Notes: generated by a model not told the origin, from the letters alone. A stretch of DNA of 64,000 nucleotides from JBCAXA01 sp039183535 (GCA_039183535.1 JBCDBO010000001.1:1-64000), one strand, 5' to 3'. Positions 41,642 to 51,747 are shown, numbered from the stretch's first letter. Made by a program: numbers and translations.

Positions 41642-44600
41642 GTGAGCGCGCGCTGGTTGAACATACACGCTGGGGAAGGCCAGCTGGTTTTTGTTCTCGG
41701 TGGCTTTTTCTTTCTAATGCTCGCCGGCCTAACGGCTATCGGCATTGCGGCAGATACGCTGTTCGTTGCCCAGATCGGCGCGGCCAAACTGCCGTTCGGC
41801 ATCTTGCTCGGCCAGGCATTGGTCATTCCGATCGTTGCGCTGTATGGGTGGGCTCGTTCAGCGCTAAAAGCACGCTGGCTCACACCGGTTTGTATCGTCA
41901 TCATCGTCAGCGTCCTCATCGGGCTATACGCAGCCCGCAGCGCCGCAGCGCTTGTAGCAGCGGGTGGCTTATTGGTATTGCTGCCGGCCATTGCTGGCGT
42001 TCTTGGCAGCGAAAACGGTCGTTTATCGGCGAGCTTGCTCGACTCACGTACCGCCCGTCGTCTTTCACCTGTCATTGGTTCTATAGGCGGATTTGGAGCG
42101 ACTTTTGGCGCATTTATTTCGGCAAATGTCTCAGCGACGCTCGGTGTGGCCGCCCTTTTGCCGATTGGCGCGGGCCTGATAGCCGTCTCGTTGCTGCCGG
42201 CGTGGGCAGCCGGACAGCAGATTCGTCGGCCTATCGAGCCGCGCCGGCGTGAGACGGGCCCGATCTACAAAAATCGCTATGCGCTGGTGCTCGTTGTCGC
42301 TGCCGGCATCGTGGCCGCGATTGCAACAATCCTTCGCTACCAAATTGGTGCAGCGGCGGCGGAACGGTACAGCGAAGCGGAGATGGGTGTTTTTTACAGT
42401 CAGCTCGCCATCGCGATAAACGTTCTGTCCATCGTTTTCACGGCGTTCGTTACCCGGGCGGCGGTCGCTCGGCTCGGGGCAGCAAACTCGCTGTTGCTGT
42501 ATCCGGGTGCGCTAGTGGCCGCCGCCGTGGCGGCTCTGTTCGCGCCCGGTATCGCGGCCATTACGGCAGCCGTTGCCGGCGAGCGGCTCATTCGGCAGAA
42601 CATTCACCGAACTGTCGCATCATTGGCGATTATGCCGCTGCACTCGCGAATCCGCTCTCGCGTCGCGCTACTAATTAGCGGGACGGCGAAACCGCTCGGT
42701 ACGATTGCCGCGTCTGTGCTGGTGCTTGCGCTGTCCGGCGAGTTAGGTGTGTTGCCGCTAACCGTGCAATGGCAACAACTGACGTGGGTAACCGCAGCGC
42801 TCGCCGTGGTACTGGCGGTCGGTTTTTCGTTTGTACGTTCCCGCTATGTGTTCGAGTTAATCGCTGCGTTGCATACGCGCCGATTGCAACTGGATCAGCA
42901 AGGCAATGCGGCTGTCGAAATCGATTCAGCATTGAAAAAACTGTTGCTCGGCTATCTTGCCAGCGACTTACCCGAGCGCAGCGCGCTTGCGTTGGAGCTA
43001 CTGCGCGGTTCTATCGATGAGGATGTCGTTACAGCGATTGAGGAGAACTGGGCTCGCTGGGATGCGACACTTCGTACGCAGGCCGTTCGAACGCTCGGGT
43101 CAGGGGACGGAATCGCCAGTGCCGGTCAATTCTTAGCAACAATCGGGCCGTCAGAAGCCGACGAAGTGCGTGCCGAGGCACTTGCCCACGATCCTTCACT
43201 CAGTGACGTTGCAGTACTGTCGTCGGTGGCCGAATCGGCACCGCTGAAAACGCGCGCGCGTGCGATTGCGCTGCTGATCGACCGGCAAGGTGTCGCCGCG
43301 ACCAAGGGCTTGGTCGAATCATTAGCGCTTAGCGATTCGATTGACGACCAGCGCACAGCCGCACTAACCATTGCCCGCCTAAAAGTCCCGTGGCTCGATT
43401 ACTTGATACCGCCGTTACTCGCTGTTGAGCCGATAACGTTGTTGCAGACCGTCTCGGCGCGTCCGAACGCTGAACTGGCGGAAGCGTGTACGCACTATCT
43501 CGGCATCGACAGCGCCGAACGGTTTGCCAAAGAAGCGCTCTTGGCGATCGGCGATGCGGCGGTACCGGCGCTGATTCGAGCAAGCACCGTACCGCACCTA
43601 TCCGCCGGCGCGCTAAGCGTACTCGGCGAGCTAACATCCGAACGTGCGATGAACGCATTGCGCGACGCTATCGGCCATGATGATCGCGGCGTCGCGTTTC
43701 GAGCCCTAACCGTTGCCGCACGCAACCCCACGCGTTGGCAGAACCATCGCTCGATTGTTGACGCCGAGATTCAGCAATCTCTCGACGCGGCGGAAGGTTT
43801 TCTGTCGTTGGCGGCAACCGGTGACCAAACCGTCGCAACTCTTGCGAAGAACGAGGTGGACTTTGAGCTGGAACGATTATTTGCCGCGCTAGCCTTAAGC
43901 GACGCGACGATCCCATTCCGACAGGTTTTCTTAGCAGCGAACTCACCCGACAAACGCCAGCGAGCGCTAGCGGCGGAAACGCTGGATGAGTACCTGCGCG
44001 GCAAAGACCACGACCGAATTCTTGCCCTTATTGAATCGCGGCAAGCTAAACGCCGAACAAACGCTGTCGCCAGCGATGATTTGGAGTCGTTGCCGGGCGG
44101 GAAAGCTGACATAGATAGGTCTGCACTCGATGCCTTACTGGCAAGCGGACTGTTCGGTGGCTGGCGACTTGGCGATCTGACCCGTTTGCTCGACGCCGAC
44201 AAAGCGACGGACGACTCGGCGGCCGTGTCGATCATCGATGGGAAAGCCGTCGATGTCGAAAATGTCATTTTGACAGGCCGCCGCCAACACGATGACGCAG
44301 CCGTAGCGGTACCGCTTCGCAGCATCTATGCCACGATCGGTACGGCGACTCGCTGCGGCGGACTCTGGCTACGCTCGTTGGCCGAACGAATTCCGGATTC
44401 GGCCGAATCGCGTCACGAAGTTACCCGCAGCGAGATGCTGTCGCTCGCCACGCGGACCTTAGCTGACGATCAAGCATCGGCCGATGACCTCGCCATTTGG
44501 CAGCGCGTGTTCTTCCTGCGAACGATGGCGCTGACGCAAGCCCTACCATCGCATCGCTTGCGATTGGTCGCCGAAATATCGCGAACGGTTGCCGCTGAGC

Positions 44601-44926
44601 CTGGGGATGTCATCGTTCGCGAGGGCCGTCTCGGGCAACACTTTTACATGGTTTGTCGTGGCCGACTTGCAGTCAGCCGGCAAGATGGCACGAGCGCGAC
44701 GCTCGGCCCGTCGGACGCTTTCGGCGCACTGGCGTTGATGCGCGGTGCGCGGCGCAGCCAAACCGTGACCGCCGAAGAACCGTCGGAGCTATTGACGATT
44801 GACCGGGTCGACTTTCTCGATCTAATCGACGCCCACCCCGCGTTGGTGCGCTCTTTTTCGCGGCTGCTCGCAGCGCGAATACGCCAATCTCAAGCCATTG
44901 GTTCGTCTACGGCCGTCTCTGGCTGA
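41642..44926 (+). CDS. ADP/ATP translocase-like (MFS) membrane domain with HEAT repeats and cNMP-binding domain
   Basis: This protein of 1094 residues has three parts. Residues about 15-405 contain about 12 transmembrane helices resembling nucleotide transporter (NTT)/MFS proteins. Residues about 430-830 are alpha-helical HEAT-like repeats (DEVRAEALAHDPSLSDVAVL, TVPHLSAGALSVLGELTSERAMNALRDA). Residues about 980-1080 form a cyclic-nucleotide-binding fold (EPGDVIVREGRLGQHFYMVCRGRLAV). In its phosphate-binding cassette, FGALALMRGARRSQTV replaces the usual FGE...RxA, so Ala1029 and a Ser stand at key positions and nucleotide binding is doubtful. Translation begins at a GTG. The 3' end overlaps the convergent sigma-factor gene by 37 nt. 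Confidence 0.8.
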   Translation: MSARWLNIHAGEGQLVFVLGGFFFLMLAGLTAIGIAADTLFVAQIGAAKLPFGILLGQALVIPIVALYGWARSALKARWLTPVCIVIIVSVLIGLYAARSAAALVAAGGLLVLLPAIAGVLGSENGRLSASLLDSRTARRLSPVIGSIGGFGATFGAFISANVSATLGVAALLPIGAGLIAVSLLPAWAAGQQIRRPIEPRRRETGPIYKNRYALVLVVAAGIVAAIATILRYQIGAAAAERYSEAEMGVFYSQLAIAINVLSIVFTAFVTRAAVARLGAANSLLLYPGALVAAAVAALFAPGIAAITAAVAGERLIRQNIHRTVASLAIMPLHSRIRSRVALLISGTAKPLGTIAASVLVLALSGELGVLPLTVQWQQLTWVTAALAVVLAVGFSFVRSRYVFELIAALHTRRLQLDQQGNAAVEIDSALKKLLLGYLASDLPERSALALELLRGSIDEDVVTAIEENWARWDATLRTQAVRTLGSGDGIASAGQFLATIGPSEADEVRAEALAHDPSLSDVAVLSSVAESAPLKTRARAIALLIDRQGVAATKGLVESLALSDSIDDQRTAALTIARLKVPWLDYLIPPLLAVEPITLLQTVSARPNAELAEACTHYLGIDSAERFAKEALLAIGDAAVPALIRASTVPHLSAGALSVLGELTSERAMNALRDAIGHDDRGVAFRALTVAARNPTRWQNHRSIVDAEIQQSLDAAEGFLSLAATGDQTVATLAKNEVDFELERLFAALALSDATIPFRQVFLAANSPDKRQRALAAETLDEYLRGKDHDRILALIESRQAKRRTNAVASDDLESLPGGKADIDRSALDALLASGLFGGWRLGDLTRLLDADKATDDSAAVSIIDGKAVDVENVILTGRRQHDDAAVAVPLRSIYATIGTATRCGGLWLRSLAERIPDSAESRHEVTRSEMLSLATRTLADDQASADDLAIWQRVFFLRTMALTQALPSHRLRLVAEISRTVAAEPGDVIVREGRLGQHFYMVCRGRLAVSRQDGTSATLGPSDAFGALALMRGARRSQTVTAEEPSELLTIDRVDFLDLIDAHPALVRSFSRLLAARIRQSQAIGSSTAVSG

Positions 44927-45594
44927 CCGAGCAGCCAACGCAACTCTCCAAGCACCAGCGATTGGTCGTTGACGTACTGATAAACCGTGGACGTGACTTG
45001 CCGGCGAAACGCGCGCCGCAATTCACGCAGCGCCGGCGCGATCTGCGCCTGCTTAATACCAAAGCGCTCGGCGAGATCGCTAAGGTCAGCGGACTCACCT
45101 GCGACATCCACCGCCTCGAATAAGTCGTACTTCTCCGGCGACTCGGCGTAGCGATCACGCAACGCCTCGAGTGCGCGCTTAAACGTGATTAACGTCCAAT
45201 GCTCATCGAATGAATCTGCTTCGTTACGACGCGAATGCAATTTCTCAGGCTGTATGGCAACGCCGCTGCGACGCGACGGCTTGTCATCCGGTGCATCGCT
45301 AGCAAGAAATTGCTCGAGACGCTGGCGCAACAGATCGCGAAAACGACGGGTAACGGCGAGACTTTCGGCGAGCGTACCGCCGTACAGCAGATCAACGAAA
45401 TACGCCTCGCATAGCGACGTCGCTCGCTCGTCATCGCAGTTTAGCGCCGTTTGGATTTGAAAAAACACCGGCTCCCAGTAGAGCGTAAGCAACTCGCGCA
45501 ACGCATCACGAGCAATGTCGTTGTCATCACCGACGCCAGCCGCGATCAGCGACCATGGCGTATCGGGAAATTGGCCAGGACCATGCTCGCTCAT
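44890..45594 (-). CDS. ECF43-like sigma factor associated with a Ser/Thr kinase
   Basis: This 234-residue protein begins with FPDTPWSLIAAGVGDD, matching the FPxTxWSxV opening of ECF sigma-like factors that accompany Ser/Thr kinases in Planctomycetes and Gammaproteobacteria. Region 2 is around 28-75 (ALRELLTLYWEPVFFQIQ, LCEAYFVDLLYGG) and region 4 around 145-210 (ALEALRDRYAESPEKYDLFEAV, ADLSDLAERFGIKQAQIAPALRELRRAFRRQV). Its ATG overlaps the stop of the 45591 gene (ATGA), so it is the third gene of an operon with the kinase. It probably changes promoter choice in response to the kinase. Confidence 0.8.
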   Translation of the reverse strand: MSEHGPGQFPDTPWSLIAAGVGDDNDIARDALRELLTLYWEPVFFQIQTALNCDDERATSLCEAYFVDLLYGGTLAESLAVTRRFRDLLRQRLEQFLASDAPDDKPSRRSGVAIQPEKLHSRRNEADSFDEHWTLITFKRALEALRDRYAESPEKYDLFEAVDVAGESADLSDLAERFGIKQAQIAPALRELRRAFRRQVTSTVYQYVNDQSLVLGELRWLLGQPETAVDEPMA

Positions 45595-47711
45595 ACGCCC
45601 TCCACAATCCGCATTCGCGCGATAACACTGTCCAAAGGACCGCTCTCGCGCATATCGATACTGCGATCATTGAGAATTGACTCGACCCGTCGAACCGCTT
45701 CGTAAAGATCGCGCTCGGTATCGTTGCCAAACTCAAAATAGACGGGCGCCCGGTTGCGGGCGTCGAGTTCGAGCGTCACGTACATCGCCGTGGCTGGATC
45801 GACATCGACGGTTTCCAGCAAATAGACCCAAATGGCCGGTCCTAGCTTGCGGTAGTAGCTACTCCAGCGGAGTTTGACGAATGCTTCAAGGCGCTCGTCG
45901 GCGGCCAGCGAGGTATCGAGCACTCGTACCAACCGCTTCGTGGTCCGGCGCAATTCGGCGCCCCACAACGTTTGTACAACCCGTCGGGCGTACGCGTACC
46001 GGTCGGTCCGCTCAGCACCCTTAGGCCTGAGCGTTCGTGAATACGTACTGATCAATTCATCAAGGCCGCCTTGGTGGTACGGAAACTCCTCGCTGTCGAT
46101 GGCAGCGACCGCAAAGTCGACTAAGCGTTCGTACATCAATTCGGTTTCATCCAGCCCTGCCGCCGTGAGGGCACGAAACGCCGTATCATGGAAGTAGTAA
46201 TGCAATCGCATACGAACATCGCGATGCCGACTACTCTGCAACCAACCGGTCCCAACCAGCTGCTCCGCCAGCGCCGTCTCGCCATGTGTCGTCAGCAGTA
46301 ACTCGATCTTGTTCCGAATCCGCTTGTATTCCTCTTGGCGCAGAATGGAATCGACATAGGCGAAGGTAAACCCGAGGTGGATAAACTCACGCGGCGTTCC
46401 GTCGTCGTTGGCGGAAAACATAGCTTCCGCCGACTGCTCCATCCGTTCATCGAGCGTTCCAAAGAACGCGGCTCGTTCGCGAATTCGAGACCACGTCGGG
46501 ACAAGGAAATAATCAACGCCATCGCGACCGTCGGTTTGGCGACGGACACGGCTCAGCAACTTCTCGCGAAACACCCGCTCACGCTGCACGTCATAGCTTC
46601 TGAGCGATACGCCGATACCCGCACGCCGTGAGTTGGCGCGGGTCGCGCCTTTAAAATTACGCTGCACCCGCTCGCTACTACCCGCCAGTGCATCCAAAGC
46701 GGCTAAGTCACCCACCAACGTTGATGTGTCGTTCGTATCGCCCGTCGATAGACGCAGCCGACGTGCAGCGTGAAACAGGTTGTCATACGCTGCCCTAACA
46801 TCGGGTGTCTCTAGATCCAGCGTGTAATCGACCAAGACAACATGATTTCGCGCGCGACTGAGTGCGAGTCGAATCGACCGATCAAAGCGTGCGAATTCGA
46901 CCAGTGCGGCCGCCCGTGTGTCGATCCCGGCGAGCGAAATCGGCAAGTTCGGCGACGCACTGAAAGTGGCGCCAGTCTCGCCCGATCGCTCCGCGATTAG
47001 TTTAAGTCGTACACGCTCTGCATCGAGACGAAACACATGAACCTGAAAGCCACCCCGCGCCAGTACGTTGAGGCCGATATTGCTCGCCACGACTTCGGTC
47101 GGTAACGAGAACAACTGATCGAGCGTAGCCAGGAGACTCAAGGTGGCATTGAAACGTACATAGTCGCCCGGTTTAAGCGCGATCGCTCGCTCGGCAGTCA
47201 ACGGTAGACGCTCTGGCGTATAGGTATGTTTGATAGCCCGTGCCGCTGCCCCGCTAGCAAACTGCTGGGCGAAGACGATTTCCGAGCCGGCCGTTAGTGC
47301 GACGCGAACCGGCAAACCGCCGATCCGGTCACCAGGTTTGACCGTCGTGGCGACGCTGTAGCGGTCTACGCGCGTGTAGTAGTCGTCACGGTACGACCGG
47401 CCAACCTCATAGGCGTATTGCACACCGACGTTGATCGCCTCGAACAGATCGAGACCAATCGATGGAGTCGTCAACAAGATATCGGTGTTGTCCAGCGTCT
47501 CATTGATGGTGGACGTGGGCTGGCGCTCATTACGTTGCGCGGTAGCACACGCCGTCGGTTCGAGTGCGACAACCTCATTGCCAACTATGCACAAACGTCG
47601 ACCATCCGGAACATCGGCAGCCACCCATTCGGGTTCGTCGCCGAGTGCAGGCATCGCGGCGCACGACGTGAATATAAGTGCGATCGTCGAAACACGATTT
47701 GCCAAGGTCAT
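45591..47711 (-). CDS. Large exported protein of unknown function in the kinase operon
   Basis: This exported protein of about 707 residues has a signal peptide (MTLANRVSTIALIFTSCAAMPALG). The rest is mixed, with no transmembrane helix and no domain I recognise. It is rich in Arg, Asp and Thr and contains long helical stretches in its second half (TFAYVDSILRQEEYKRIRNKIELLL, ELMYERLVDFAVAAIDSEEF). The ATG at 47711 overlaps the kinase stop (TAATG) and has a GGAG at the right distance inside the kinase gene, so it is coupled. Its end overlaps the sigma-factor start by 4 nt. It is a candidate envelope sensor or output protein of the kinase system; that is inference from position. Confidence 0.75.
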   Translation of the reverse strand: MTLANRVSTIALIFTSCAAMPALGDEPEWVAADVPDGRRLCIVGNEVVALEPTACATAQRNERQPTSTINETLDNTDILLTTPSIGLDLFEAINVGVQYAYEVGRSYRDDYYTRVDRYSVATTVKPGDRIGGLPVRVALTAGSEIVFAQQFASGAAARAIKHTYTPERLPLTAERAIALKPGDYVRFNATLSLLATLDQLFSLPTEVVASNIGLNVLARGGFQVHVFRLDAERVRLKLIAERSGETGATFSASPNLPISLAGIDTRAAALVEFARFDRSIRLALSRARNHVVLVDYTLDLETPDVRAAYDNLFHAARRLRLSTGDTNDTSTLVGDLAALDALAGSSERVQRNFKGATRANSRRAGIGVSLRSYDVQRERVFREKLLSRVRRQTDGRDGVDYFLVPTWSRIRERAAFFGTLDERMEQSAEAMFSANDDGTPREFIHLGFTFAYVDSILRQEEYKRIRNKIELLLTTHGETALAEQLVGTGWLQSSRHRDVRMRLHYYFHDTAFRALTAAGLDETELMYERLVDFAVAAIDSEEFPYHQGGLDELISTYSRTLRPKGAERTDRYAYARRVVQTLWGAELRRTTKRLVRVLDTSLAADERLEAFVKLRWSSYYRKLGPAIWVYLLETVDVDPATAMYVTLELDARNRAPVYFEFGNDTERDLYEAVRRVESILNDRSIDMRESGPLDSVIARMRIVEGV

Positions 47712-50530
47712 TACTGCTCTCCAGTGGCTTGATCGAGCCATGCGGCGAAGTTTGCGGGGCCGTCGCTATCGGGATGCGCAGCGCGCCAGCGTTGTAATGT
47801 GCGATCAAGTGCGGCGTAGTTATCAACGTCGAACCACGACCACGCTTCGGTCTCGAAAACAACATCGGTGTCAGCGGCGCGTTCGAACGCGCGTTCGAAT
47901 GTACTGACGGCCAGCGCTTCGTTCCCCGCTAATCGATGCGTGCGGGCAAGCTCGGCAGTAAGTCTTGCATCGTCAGGAGCGCCGGCTACGGCGGCCTCAA
48001 GAGCCGCGATACCGGCGGCATAGTCACCGGCCATCCGTTCCGCTTGGGCCAGCACTAGATAGTCGTAGGGTTCGAGAGCGACATTGGTGAAGAGCGCGCG
48101 AACTGCGCTCGGATCGCCTCTTAGGAGGTGAGTCCGGGCGAGCAGATCGCGAACACCGGTCGCGTCTGGATCGAAGTCGAGCGCTTGCTCGAAAACGCTC
48201 ACCGCCTCGTCGAAGCGGCCTTCGTTAACGAGCACAGCACCGCGCATACGAAGCGCATCGTCGGTGTAGGTGGAGTCGAGCTCGACCGCCCGCTCGTACT
48301 CGCGCAGTGAGCGGATCGGATCGGCTTCGATCAATGCGCCGGCCAATAAGAAATGTGCGAATGCGTCTTCTGGCTCGGTAGCGACTGCGGCTTGCGCATC
48401 GGGTATCGCCTCAGCAAAGCGACCGAGAATGTTGTAGGTGCTGGCACGGCCGACCAGCGCCGGATAAAACTCGGGTTCGTCCGCCAATATCCGATCGTAA
48501 ATTTGCAGCGAGTCCTCGAACAAACCCAGCTGGCCGACGAAAAAGGCAACCCAGCGCTTACTGTCGGACGACGGCTGCAGCGCATCGGATTGGATCATCG
48601 CATCGACGGCGCCATCGAGCTCACCCTGGCCAGCTAACGCGAAGGCACGGGCGTAGTGCATCGTCGCCGGCATCCGTCCCCGGTTAAGAACCGCCTCAGC
48701 CGTAGCCTCCGCGTCAGCAAAGCGGTCTAGACCGAGCTGACTCCAAGGCAATTGGCTGCGCGCTTGCAGATCGTACGGGTGCTCCGTGAGATACGCCTCT
48801 AGCCCGGCGACACCGGCCGCGAAATCGCCTTGCGTCGATGTCAGCATGGCCTCGACCATCTGTCGACGCGAGAATTGCGGCGGCAACAGCGCGAGCTCTG
48901 CCTTCACTTTACCGATTAGTGCGTCGAGCTGCGCCGTTCGCGCCGGAGGTACAAAGCGAAACCCATCAACGTCCATAACGGCTGTCGGCGATGCGTCGGG
49001 ATTGGCGCCGAGCCACAGGCCCGCGCGCAACGCGCGTGCCTCGTGGAAATCTGGCTGCTCGGCGAGTGCCGCATCGAATGACTCGATAGCGCCGGCGTGA
49101 TCATCGCGCCAGATTCGCAGACGGCCCTGTTGGTACAACGCCGGGGCGTAGCCAGGCGCCGCCGTTAGCGCCTCATCGACGTAACGCTCAAGGCTTGTCA
49201 GTGCGGCGTTCTCCCAGGTCGCCTCGTAATCGTCGAAGGCGTGCATGCGCTCGACTTCGGTAATTACCCCATCGCCGTTAGCGAGCGCAGCGGCGGCGGC
49301 GCGAATCTCGGCGCGGCGCTCCGCTTGTTGCCACAGCACAGACCCACCCGTCGCCAGTACGGACCCGAGTACAAGCATGGCCATCGCAACCGACGCGCTG
49401 AAGACAGGCCGCCTGCGCGCCCGCCGCCAGCCGCGCGCCAGCGACGACATCGGTCTAGCGAGAATCGGTTCGTCATCGATATAGCGCTGCAGGTCGTCCG
49501 CGAATTCGGCGGCAGTCGCGTAACGATCTTCGCGATCGCGCTCCATCGCCTTTTGCACGATGACCGTGAGATCGTCGTCGCCAACCAGTGTCGGTGGATT
49601 CGCAACGGCAACGCGTTTAACAATTTCGTGGACAATTTCGCCGCTGTGCGGCGGCTCGCCGGCGACCATGGCGTACAGCGTGGCACCGAGCCCGTATATG
49701 TCCGTTCGTTCGCACGCATCGCGCCCCTGCGCTTGCTCGGGCGCCATAAATGACGGTGTCCCTAGCAGCGCACCGCTTTGGGTAAGGCCAGCGCCTTCCT
49801 CACGCATTCGCGCTAAACCGAAGTCGGTAACGAAGACGCGACCGCTATCGGCGACCAGTAGATTAGACGGCTTGAGGTCGCGGTGGATGATGCCTTGTTC
49901 ATGGGCGAAATGAACGCCACGAGCTGCATCGCGGACAATCGCTGCTGCAGCGTGGCGATCCATGCCCACATGGCTGCTCGGTGGTGTCCCGTTGACCAAC
50001 TCCATGGCAAGAAACGGCCGACCCTCATGAACACCGACTTCAAACACCTGGGTAACATTTGGGTGACCAAGCCGGGCCAGCAGTCGTGCTTCTTGCATGA
50101 AACGGCGCACGAGCTGGGCATCGCGAACCTTGACAAGCTTGATCGCGACCCAGCGCGACAGCGGTGTGTCCCACGCCTTCCAAACGACACCCATGCCGCC
50201 GGCACCGATTTCCTCAACCAACACGTACCGGCCAACACGCCGATCGATCTCGAGCGATGCCGCTGCGACCTCCGCCGGAGCATCGCTACCCGCGACCGTC
50301 TCCAGCGACTCTTGCATCTCGACGGCCGATGCAAGCGTCGCCAATTGCGCGTGCGAGAGGATACCGTCGGCGACGAGTTTGGCGCCAAACTGCCCTGGCG
50401 CCGAGAGCTCTAGCGCGGCCGCGACATCGGGCGCGCTGACCATGCCAGAAATCGTGACCTGCTCCGCCAGTAGCTCGTCGCTGAGAATCGCTTGGCCTTG
50501 GCGAATATTGGTAATTAGTCGAGCACTCAT
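47711..50530 (-). CDS. Transmembrane Ser/Thr protein kinase with C-terminal TPR domain
   Basis: This 939-residue protein has a helical N-terminal region (1-98) and a Hanks-type kinase domain (about 101-370) with all key residues: glycine loop GAGGMGVV (109-116), Lys131 (VAIKLV), HRDLKPSN (216-223, Asp218) and DFG (236-238). A transmembrane helix follows at about 376-398. The periplasmic part (about 400-939) consists of tetratricopeptide repeats (for example APALYQQGRLRIWRDDHAGA, AVSVFEQALDFDPDATGVRD). It probably senses envelope ligands through TPRs and phosphorylates Ser/Thr on cytoplasmic proteins. It is the first gene of the operon ending in the ECF43-like sigma gene. The FHA proteins encoded nearby may be partners. 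Confidence 0.92.
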   Translation of the reverse strand: MSARLITNIRQGQAILSDELLAEQVTISGMVSAPDVAAALELSAPGQFGAKLVADGILSHAQLATLASAVEMQESLETVAGSDAPAEVAAASLEIDRRVGRYVLVEEIGAGGMGVVWKAWDTPLSRWVAIKLVKVRDAQLVRRFMQEARLLARLGHPNVTQVFEVGVHEGRPFLAMELVNGTPPSSHVGMDRHAAAAIVRDAARGVHFAHEQGIIHRDLKPSNLLVADSGRVFVTDFGLARMREEGAGLTQSGALLGTPSFMAPEQAQGRDACERTDIYGLGATLYAMVAGEPPHSGEIVHEIVKRVAVANPPTLVGDDDLTVIVQKAMERDREDRYATAAEFADDLQRYIDDEPILARPMSSLARGWRRARRRPVFSASVAMAMLVLGSVLATGGSVLWQQAERRAEIRAAAAALANGDGVITEVERMHAFDDYEATWENAALTSLERYVDEALTAAPGYAPALYQQGRLRIWRDDHAGAIESFDAALAEQPDFHEARALRAGLWLGANPDASPTAVMDVDGFRFVPPARTAQLDALIGKVKAELALLPPQFSRRQMVEAMLTSTQGDFAAGVAGLEAYLTEHPYDLQARSQLPWSQLGLDRFADAEATAEAVLNRGRMPATMHYARAFALAGQGELDGAVDAMIQSDALQPSSDSKRWVAFFVGQLGLFEDSLQIYDRILADEPEFYPALVGRASTYNILGRFAEAIPDAQAAVATEPEDAFAHFLLAGALIEADPIRSLREYERAVELDSTYTDDALRMRGAVLVNEGRFDEAVSVFEQALDFDPDATGVRDLLARTHLLRGDPSAVRALFTNVALEPYDYLVLAQAERMAGDYAAGIAALEAAVAGAPDDARLTAELARTHRLAGNEALAVSTFERAFERAADTDVVFETEAWSWFDVDNYAALDRTLQRWRAAHPDSDGPANFAAWLDQATGEQ

Positions 50531-50673
50531 GGCAAAGAACGTTCGCGCCGTTACGCTATTGGTCTCTTCCCAATAGGCGCAATCGGCGTCGAATTCGGCT
50601 CGCCGGATTCGTTGTCTGGAATAAACGCCTGAAAATCGGCGGCGCTACCAATTCGCTCTGCTATAACACCGCT

Positions 50674-51747
50674 ATGCTGTTTGAGCGCCCAAACGACGAC
50701 GAACTGTATGCGGCACTAATCGCCCGTGACGACCGGTTCGCGGGGCAGGCGTGGGTTGGTGTGACGTCGACAGGCGTGTTTTGCCGGCTCACCTGTCCCG
50801 CGCGAAAGCCGAAACGCGAGAACACGGTGTTTTTCGACTCGCCCGCCGCCTGTATTGAGGCTGGCTTTAGGCCGTGCAAACGCTGCCAGCCGTTGAGTGC
50901 GGCGGGCGCGATTGAGCCGGCCGTCTCCGACCTTGTCGAGTCGGTGCTAGCCGACCCAAATCGGCGTTGGCGCGAACGCGATTTGGTGGACCGCGGGTTG
51001 GATCCGTCAACCGTACGGCGGGCTTTTCAGCGGCAATTTGGCGCCACTTTTCTGAGCTTCGCGCGTAGCTTGCGACTTGCCAAAGCCGGTTCCGCGCTGG
51101 CCAAACACAGCCGCGTAATCGATGCGCAAGTGAACGCTGGGTTCGACTCAGCCAGCGGATTTCGGTCGGCGTTTGCACAAAAACTGGGACGAGCGCCGGG
51201 CCAGTTGGATGCCGCTGCCCATCTTCGCGGCGACTTCATTGAGACGCCGCTTGGGCCGATGCTTGCCGTAGCCAACCCACAAGGCCTCGTGCTGCTTGAG
51301 TTTTTTGACCGACCGGCGTTGCCTGGCGAACTAAAACGATTGACGAGTAAAGCATCGATCACTATCGGTATCGGTCATTACCCTGCGATCTCTTCTATTC
51401 GGTCGGAACTGGGTGCGTACTTTGCCGGTCAACAGCAACGTTTTGAGACGCCGCTGTGCATGGGTGGCACCCAATTTTCACGAACGGTATGGCGGTCACT
51501 GCGGCAAATTCCCGCGGCAACAACAACCAGTTACAGCCAACTCGCTGCAGCGATCGGCCAACCGAGTGCGGCGCGCGCCGTCGCCCGGGCCAACGGCGCC
51601 AACACATTAGCGATCGTCATTCCTTGTCACCGGGTAATCGGTGCCGACGGATCACTAACCGGCTATGGCGGTGGAACGTGGCGTAAGCAGTGGCTGATCG
51701 ACCACGAACAGCAGTCTTTTGGAGGAGTAAGCGCTAATGACCAATAG
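50674..51747 (+). CDS. ada: Bifunctional Ada: DNA methyl-repair protein and transcription activator
   Basis: This 357-residue protein is close to the 354 of E. coli Ada. The N-terminal Ada domain has the zinc cysteines C37, C41, C68 and C71 (VFCRLTCPARKP, PCKRC); C37 accepts methyl groups from phosphotriesters. An AraC-type helix-turn-helix (about 95-195) follows. The C-terminal methyltransferase holds the acceptor C318 in VIPCHRVIG for O6-methylguanine. It should activate its own operon after methylation. The next gene overlaps it by 11 nt and may be part of the same operon, although it has no known repair role. Confidence 0.95.
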   Translation: MLFERPNDDELYAALIARDDRFAGQAWVGVTSTGVFCRLTCPARKPKRENTVFFDSPAACIEAGFRPCKRCQPLSAAGAIEPAVSDLVESVLADPNRRWRERDLVDRGLDPSTVRRAFQRQFGATFLSFARSLRLAKAGSALAKHSRVIDAQVNAGFDSASGFRSAFAQKLGRAPGQLDAAAHLRGDFIETPLGPMLAVANPQGLVLLEFFDRPALPGELKRLTSKASITIGIGHYPAISSIRSELGAYFAGQQQRFETPLCMGGTQFSRTVWRSLRQIPAATTTSYSQLAAAIGQPSAARAVARANGANTLAIVIPCHRVIGADGSLTGYGGGTWRKQWLIDHEQQSFGGVSANDQ

